Positions 41,095 to 43,934 of a stretch of DNA of 43,934 nt are shown here, piece after piece. Made by a program: the position numbers and the translations under genes. The DNA comes from Chloroflexota bacterium (GTDB lineage Bacteria; Chloroflexota; Anaerolineae; Aggregatilineales; Phototrophicaceae): NCBI GenBank assembly GCA_013388735.1, contig JACAES010000046.1, forward strand, positions 1 through 43,934. The letters are read 5' to 3'. Position 1 is the first letter of the stretch. The number at the start of each line of letters is the position of its first letter. The notes below the pieces were generated by a model. That model was given only the letters and a program-made list of their open reading frames with translations, made no database searches and was not told the origin of the DNA.

Positions 41095-42321
41095 TTGACC
41101 GCCATCACCAGGATCAACCGTGCCGACCTGTTTATGGTCGGCATCGCTTATGCCGGGTTCATCGCGCTGGGCATCCCCAGCACGCTGCTGAATATCGCCT
41201 GGTCGCCCTACATGCGCGAGACGTTCGGCTTGTCGTTGGACTCGCTCGGCCTGCTGCTAATCGCCTCCACCGCCGGGTATTTTTTCGCCAGCTTCAGCAG
41301 CGGGCGCATCATCAGCCGGTTAGGCATCGGCGCGCTGCTGCTGACGAGCAGCCTGTTGGGTGTGGCCGGCCTGCTGGGTTATGCGCTGTCGTCGAACTGG
41401 CCGGCGCTGATCGTTTTCGCTCTGCTGACGGGCAGCGCGGGAGGCCTGATGGACGGTGGGATGAATATCTACTTCGCCGCCACCTACGGCCCGCGCCTGA
41501 TGAACTGGCTGCACGCCTGTTTTGGCGTGGGCGCGACCATCGGCCCGCTGCTGATGACGACGTTCATTCACTCCGGGCAGTCGTGGCGTTGGGGATACGC
41601 CGTCACGGCGGCGATTTACGGCGCGCTGGCGATGACCTTCGCGCTCACACGCGGGCGCTGGCGGGCCGCCGAAATGCCCGCCGGAACAACGTCCCATGCC
41701 CCGGCGCGCGCGCGTGATGTTCTGCTGCTGCCGGCGGTGTGGATCGGCGTGGCGGTCTTTTTTGCCTATGGCGGGCTGGAAGTGGCCGCCGGGCAGTGGT
41801 CATCCACGCTGTTCACCGAAACGCGCGCAGTCCCGGCGCAGATCGCGGAACGGTGGGTGAGCCTGTACTGGGGCAGTTTCACCATCGGGCGTTTTTTGTA
41901 CGGCGCGATTGCCAATCGCATCCAGGTGGTGACGGTCATTCGCCTGTGTATGCTGGGCGCGCTGGCGGGGACAGTGCTGATCTGGTGGAATCCGGCCAAT
42001 GAGGTCGGCTTTATGGGGCTGGCGCTGGTCGGTTTTGCGCAGGCGCCGGTGTTCCCGCTGCTGGTGACGAACACTCAGGAACGGCTGGGGCCGAAGCTTG
42101 CCCCGCACGCCATCGGCTTTCAGATCGCGGCGGCCAGTCTGGGCATCGCGTTGGTGCCGGCGCTGGCGGGCGTGCTGGCGCAGAACATCCGCGTGGAGAT
42201 CATCGCGCCCTTCCTGGTCGTTACCGCTGTCGTCATCGTCGCGCTGTACGAATTCAGCCTGCGGATAGGCGACCTTCGCCGCCGGGGGCAGGGCACCCGC
42301 ACCCCCGATGCCGGAGACTGA
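41095..42321 (+). CDS. MFS transporter (TTG start)
   Basis: About 408 residues with twelve expected membrane helices, a major facilitator of the FucP-like or YbjJ-like kind. The loop 2-3 region reads SFSSGRIISRLGIGALLLTS, and helix 4-5 has GLMDGGMNIYFAATYGPRLMNWLHACFGVG, which is like fucose/sugar permeases. The middle loop is about 190-205, and helix 7 has FFAYGGLEVAAGQWSS. It likely exchanges a sugar or small solute for protons, but the substrate is unknown. The TTG start has AAAGGA upstream. It is followed four bases later by the next gene, so the two are co-transcribed. Confidence 0.88.
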   Translation: MTAITRINRADLFMVGIAYAGFIALGIPSTLLNIAWSPYMRETFGLSLDSLGLLLIASTAGYFFASFSSGRIISRLGIGALLLTSSLLGVAGLLGYALSSNWPALIVFALLTGSAGGLMDGGMNIYFAATYGPRLMNWLHACFGVGATIGPLLMTTFIHSGQSWRWGYAVTAAIYGALAMTFALTRGRWRAAEMPAGTTSHAPARARDVLLLPAVWIGVAVFFAYGGLEVAAGQWSSTLFTETRAVPAQIAERWVSLYWGSFTIGRFLYGAIANRIQVVTVIRLCMLGALAGTVLIWWNPANEVGFMGLALVGFAQAPVFPLLVTNTQERLGPKLAPHAIGFQIAAASLGIALVPALAGVLAQNIRVEIIAPFLVVTAVVIVALYEFSLRIGDLRRRGQGTRTPDAGD

Positions 42322-42325
42322 CGCG

Positions 42326-43324
42326 ATGACTCACCTGCTTTCACCCGGCGTTCGGCCTTCGGCCTGGCCGGTTCGTGTGCTGCTGGCGGCGCTGCTGGCT
42401 TATGGCTCAGAAGTGCTGCTGTGGACGAATCCGCCGGGGCGAACCCTGCTTGATCTACCGCTGCTGGCGGTGGGTTATCTGGCCGCCAGCACGCTGCTGC
42501 TGGACTTGATCGCGCGCTACCGGGTGCGCGATCTGTTCGGCGCGCTGCTGCTGGCCGGCGTTTATGGTCTGTGCGCCGGGCTGGTCATCAACCCTGAAAC
42601 GATGCTGAATGATCTGCCGCGCACGCTGGTGACGCGGGTGATGGGCGCACACGCCCAGCTTGGCCTGGAGATGATCGGGCTGCTGTTGGCGCTGACCGGG
42701 CCGGGATTACGCTCGCGCCGCCTGCTGCTGGCCGGCAGTCTGGTGGTCGGCGTGGCCTGGGGTATCTGGATGCGCTGGTTTCCGGCGGACGCCGGTTATG
42801 CCGATGTTTCTCTGCCGGGTGCGCTGGCGGCTTTCGGAGCGGGCGCGGCGCTGATTGCGGCGCTGCTGGCCTACGCCGCGCCCCGCACGGCGGGACTCGT
42901 CCCGGACGATCTGCGCCTGTCACGCGTGGGGTGGGGTGTGCTGGCGCTGGCGCTGCTGGCGCTGTTCGGGCTGCGTCTGCTTCAGGGGTTCATTCCGCCC
43001 CCGGCGCTGCTGGCGCTGCTGCCGCTGCTGGCGCTGTGCCTGGCGATTCTGTGGTTTCGCGGGCGCTCCAGGGGGATAACGCTGCTGGACGGCCACCTGC
43101 CGCTGTCGCCACGCTGGAGCGACCTGGCCGCCGCGCTGGTCGTTTTCGTTGTGGTGGCGATTCTGGCCTACAACCTGCCGCCGGTTGAGATCGAAACCTT
43201 TAATCCATTTACGCTGATAGGGGTTGGCTTCACGGCTTACGGGCTGGCGTGGCTGCCGACTGTCTCGCTGGTGCTGGGGGCGCAGGCCTACCTGCGGCAG
43301 ATTCAGCGGTCGCGGCAGGCGTAG
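42326..43324 (+). CDS. Polytopic membrane protein of unknown function
   Basis: About 332 residues with ten or so hydrophobic helices (for example VLLAALLAYGSEVLLW, LLLAGVYGLCAGLVI, LVVGVAWGIWMRWF, GVLALALLALFGLRLL and AALVVFVVVAILAYNL). I do not recognise the family. Short charged loops and no large extracytoplasmic domain are seen. It is 4 bases after the MFS gene, so it may work with it. ATG 42326 is chosen because GGAG lies 9 bases upstream; a start at 42308 would overlap the MFS gene by 14 bases. Confidence 0.75.
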   Translation: MTHLLSPGVRPSAWPVRVLLAALLAYGSEVLLWTNPPGRTLLDLPLLAVGYLAASTLLLDLIARYRVRDLFGALLLAGVYGLCAGLVINPETMLNDLPRTLVTRVMGAHAQLGLEMIGLLLALTGPGLRSRRLLLAGSLVVGVAWGIWMRWFPADAGYADVSLPGALAAFGAGAALIAALLAYAAPRTAGLVPDDLRLSRVGWGVLALALLALFGLRLLQGFIPPPALLALLPLLALCLAILWFRGRSRGITLLDGHLPLSPRWSDLAAALVVFVVVAILAYNLPPVEIETFNPFTLIGVGFTAYGLAWLPTVSLVLGAQAYLRQIQRSRQA

Positions 43325-43349
43325 GGGCGGCCCATACCGGGCCGCCCCT
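43323..43349. terminator. GGGGC palindrome between convergent genes
   Basis: AGGGGCGGCCC (43323-43333) and GGGCCGCCCCT (43339-43349), eleven perfect pairs, loop ATACC, without a T-run. It overlaps the last two bases of the membrane protein gene and probably stops or stabilises both converging messages. Confidence 0.55.
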
Positions 43350-43367
43350 GGGGAACATCAATCTGCT

Positions 43368-43934
43368 TTATCCGGCTGCTTCGTCGGTGACTTCAGCAGG
43401 CGGTTCGATGGGCGGCTCTGCCGGGGGCGCGGGCGGCTCAGGCGCGGCTTCATCGGTCGGCTCTGCCGGAGGCGCGGGCGGCTCAGGCGCGGCTTCATCG
43501 GTCGGTTCTGCCGGAGGCGCAGGCGGCTCAAGCGTCGCTTCATCGGTAGCCTCCGCCGGCGGGTTGGTCGGCGTGGGCGTGGGCGGAACCATATGCTCCA
43601 GGCAGTAAATCCCGAAGCCATCCTGCGGCTGCGGATTGCGAACCGTATTGGTGAGCAGGTCGCGGATGTAGCTGCCGTTCGCATCCAGCAGCTCAAGCTG
43701 GATGTCGTAGTACAGTTCGGCCACGTATTTACCGCTCTTCGGATCAACGAAGGGCTTCCACTCGTACAGCGAAGGCACGTTCGCAACCACCGTTATGTCA
43801 TCCGGGCCGATGTGGTCAACCGGGCGGTATTCGCCGGGGATGACCTCGCGTCCGGTCGGGCCGGTCACAAACTGGCCGATGATCTGACCCTTCACGTGCC
43901 AGTTGGGCGGCAGATAGCGCACGCTGATCGTGAC
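43368..43934 (-). CDS. Proline-rich secreted or surface protein, N-terminus outside window
   Basis: The frame stays open to the right edge (it reads VTISVRYLPPNWHVKG there), so the gene starts beyond the window and only its last 188 codons are seen. The visible domain (to about codon 125) contains FVTGPTGREVIPGEYRPVDH, PSLYEWKPFVDPKSGKYVAE and LYYDIQLELLDANGSYIRDL. A low-complexity tail follows with PTPTPTNPP and repeated PPAPPAEPTDEAAPE units, typical of stalks on cell-surface proteins. I do not recognise the domain. A GTG at 43922 could be read as a start, but the sequence before it is still coding-like. Confidence 0.75.
   Translation of the reverse strand, partial: VTISVRYLPPNWHVKGQIIGQFVTGPTGREVIPGEYRPVDHIGPDDITVVANVPSLYEWKPFVDPKSGKYVAELYYDIQLELLDANGSYIRDLLTNTVRNPQPQDGFGIYCLEHMVPPTPTPTNPPAEATDEATLEPPAPPAEPTDEAAPEPPAPPAEPTDEAAPEPPAPPAEPPIEPPAEVTDEAAG
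43425..43560. repeat. 45-base tandem repeat, about three copies
   Basis: A 45-base unit encoding a 15-residue Pro/Ala/Glu motif (PPAPPAEPTDEAAPE, read on the minus strand) occurs about three times with few differences. Such tracts change copy number easily by slippage. Confidence 0.75.

Noticed and set aside
1-43934. tRNA, rRNA, CRISPR array or insertion sequence
   Set aside because: I saw no T-loop signature, no regular spacer array and no transposase motif; a dedicated search would be needed to be sure.

Overview
The window is high-GC bacterial DNA with compact, single-strand gene runs and short intergenic gaps. Its gene content fits a Gram-positive-like or monoderm phylum, most likely Chloroflexota (Anaerolineae-like). 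The reasons are late futalosine-type menaquinone genes (UbiX, UbiE, UbiA and UbiD families), a cyanobacterial-type (SphX-like) PstS, TTAACA-type Pho boxes, TTG and GTG starts with good Shine-Dalgarno sites, and FAS1-rich secreted proteins. The phylum is inferred from family content, not from a marker gene. No tRNA, rRNA, CRISPR array or insertion sequence was seen.

Layout. 1-2.3 kb (minus): an OmpR-type response regulator and a GAF/PAS histidine kinase that runs off the left edge. 2.5-5.1 kb (plus): a polar amino acid ABC importer (binding protein, permease, ATPase). 5.2-5.4 kb: a structured, promoter-driven candidate small RNA. 5.4-7.5 kb (minus): a secreted protein with two FAS1 domains, then a MOSC protein overlapping an Nfu_N-domain protein. 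7.6-9.8 kb (plus): an alpha/beta hydrolase and a methyltransferase. 9.9-16.7 kb: the most unusual locus. A PhoR-like kinase (minus) diverges from a pst phosphate importer whose binding protein carries an N-terminal FAS1 domain, and whose two permeases each carry a large extra domain after the first membrane helix. 16.8-22.6 kb: a class V aminotransferase, nitrilase, degenerate shikimate-kinase-like protein, HAD phosphatase, epimerase and UbiX. 22.7-24.4 kb (minus): an HNH nuclease plus adenine methyltransferase pair (probable restriction-modification) lying inside the quinone gene run. 24.4-29.2 kb (minus): UbiE, UbiA, an M48-like protein without its zinc motif, and UbiD. 29.4-43.9 kb: an orphan membrane-anchored PstS-like protein, an SDR, a methyltransferase, leucyl aminopeptidase, a degenerate M23-SH3-glycosidase fusion, an epimerase, a sugar isomerase, a polyprenol-phosphate mannosyltransferase, an MFS transporter, a polytopic membrane protein and a truncated proline-rich secreted protein.

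How it fits together. Two solute importers share one design: binding protein first, then a strong hairpin in the spacer, then the permeases, which would favour extra binding-protein transcript. The pst promoters carry TTAAC-type repeats resembling PhoP boxes, consistent with control by the divergent kinase and an unlinked regulator. UbiX makes the prenyl-FMN used by UbiD, UbiA prenylates and UbiE methylates, so 21.6-29.2 kb is a menaquinone module interrupted by a restriction-modification pair. Palindromes with GGGGC stems recur between genes, sometimes as clear terminators.
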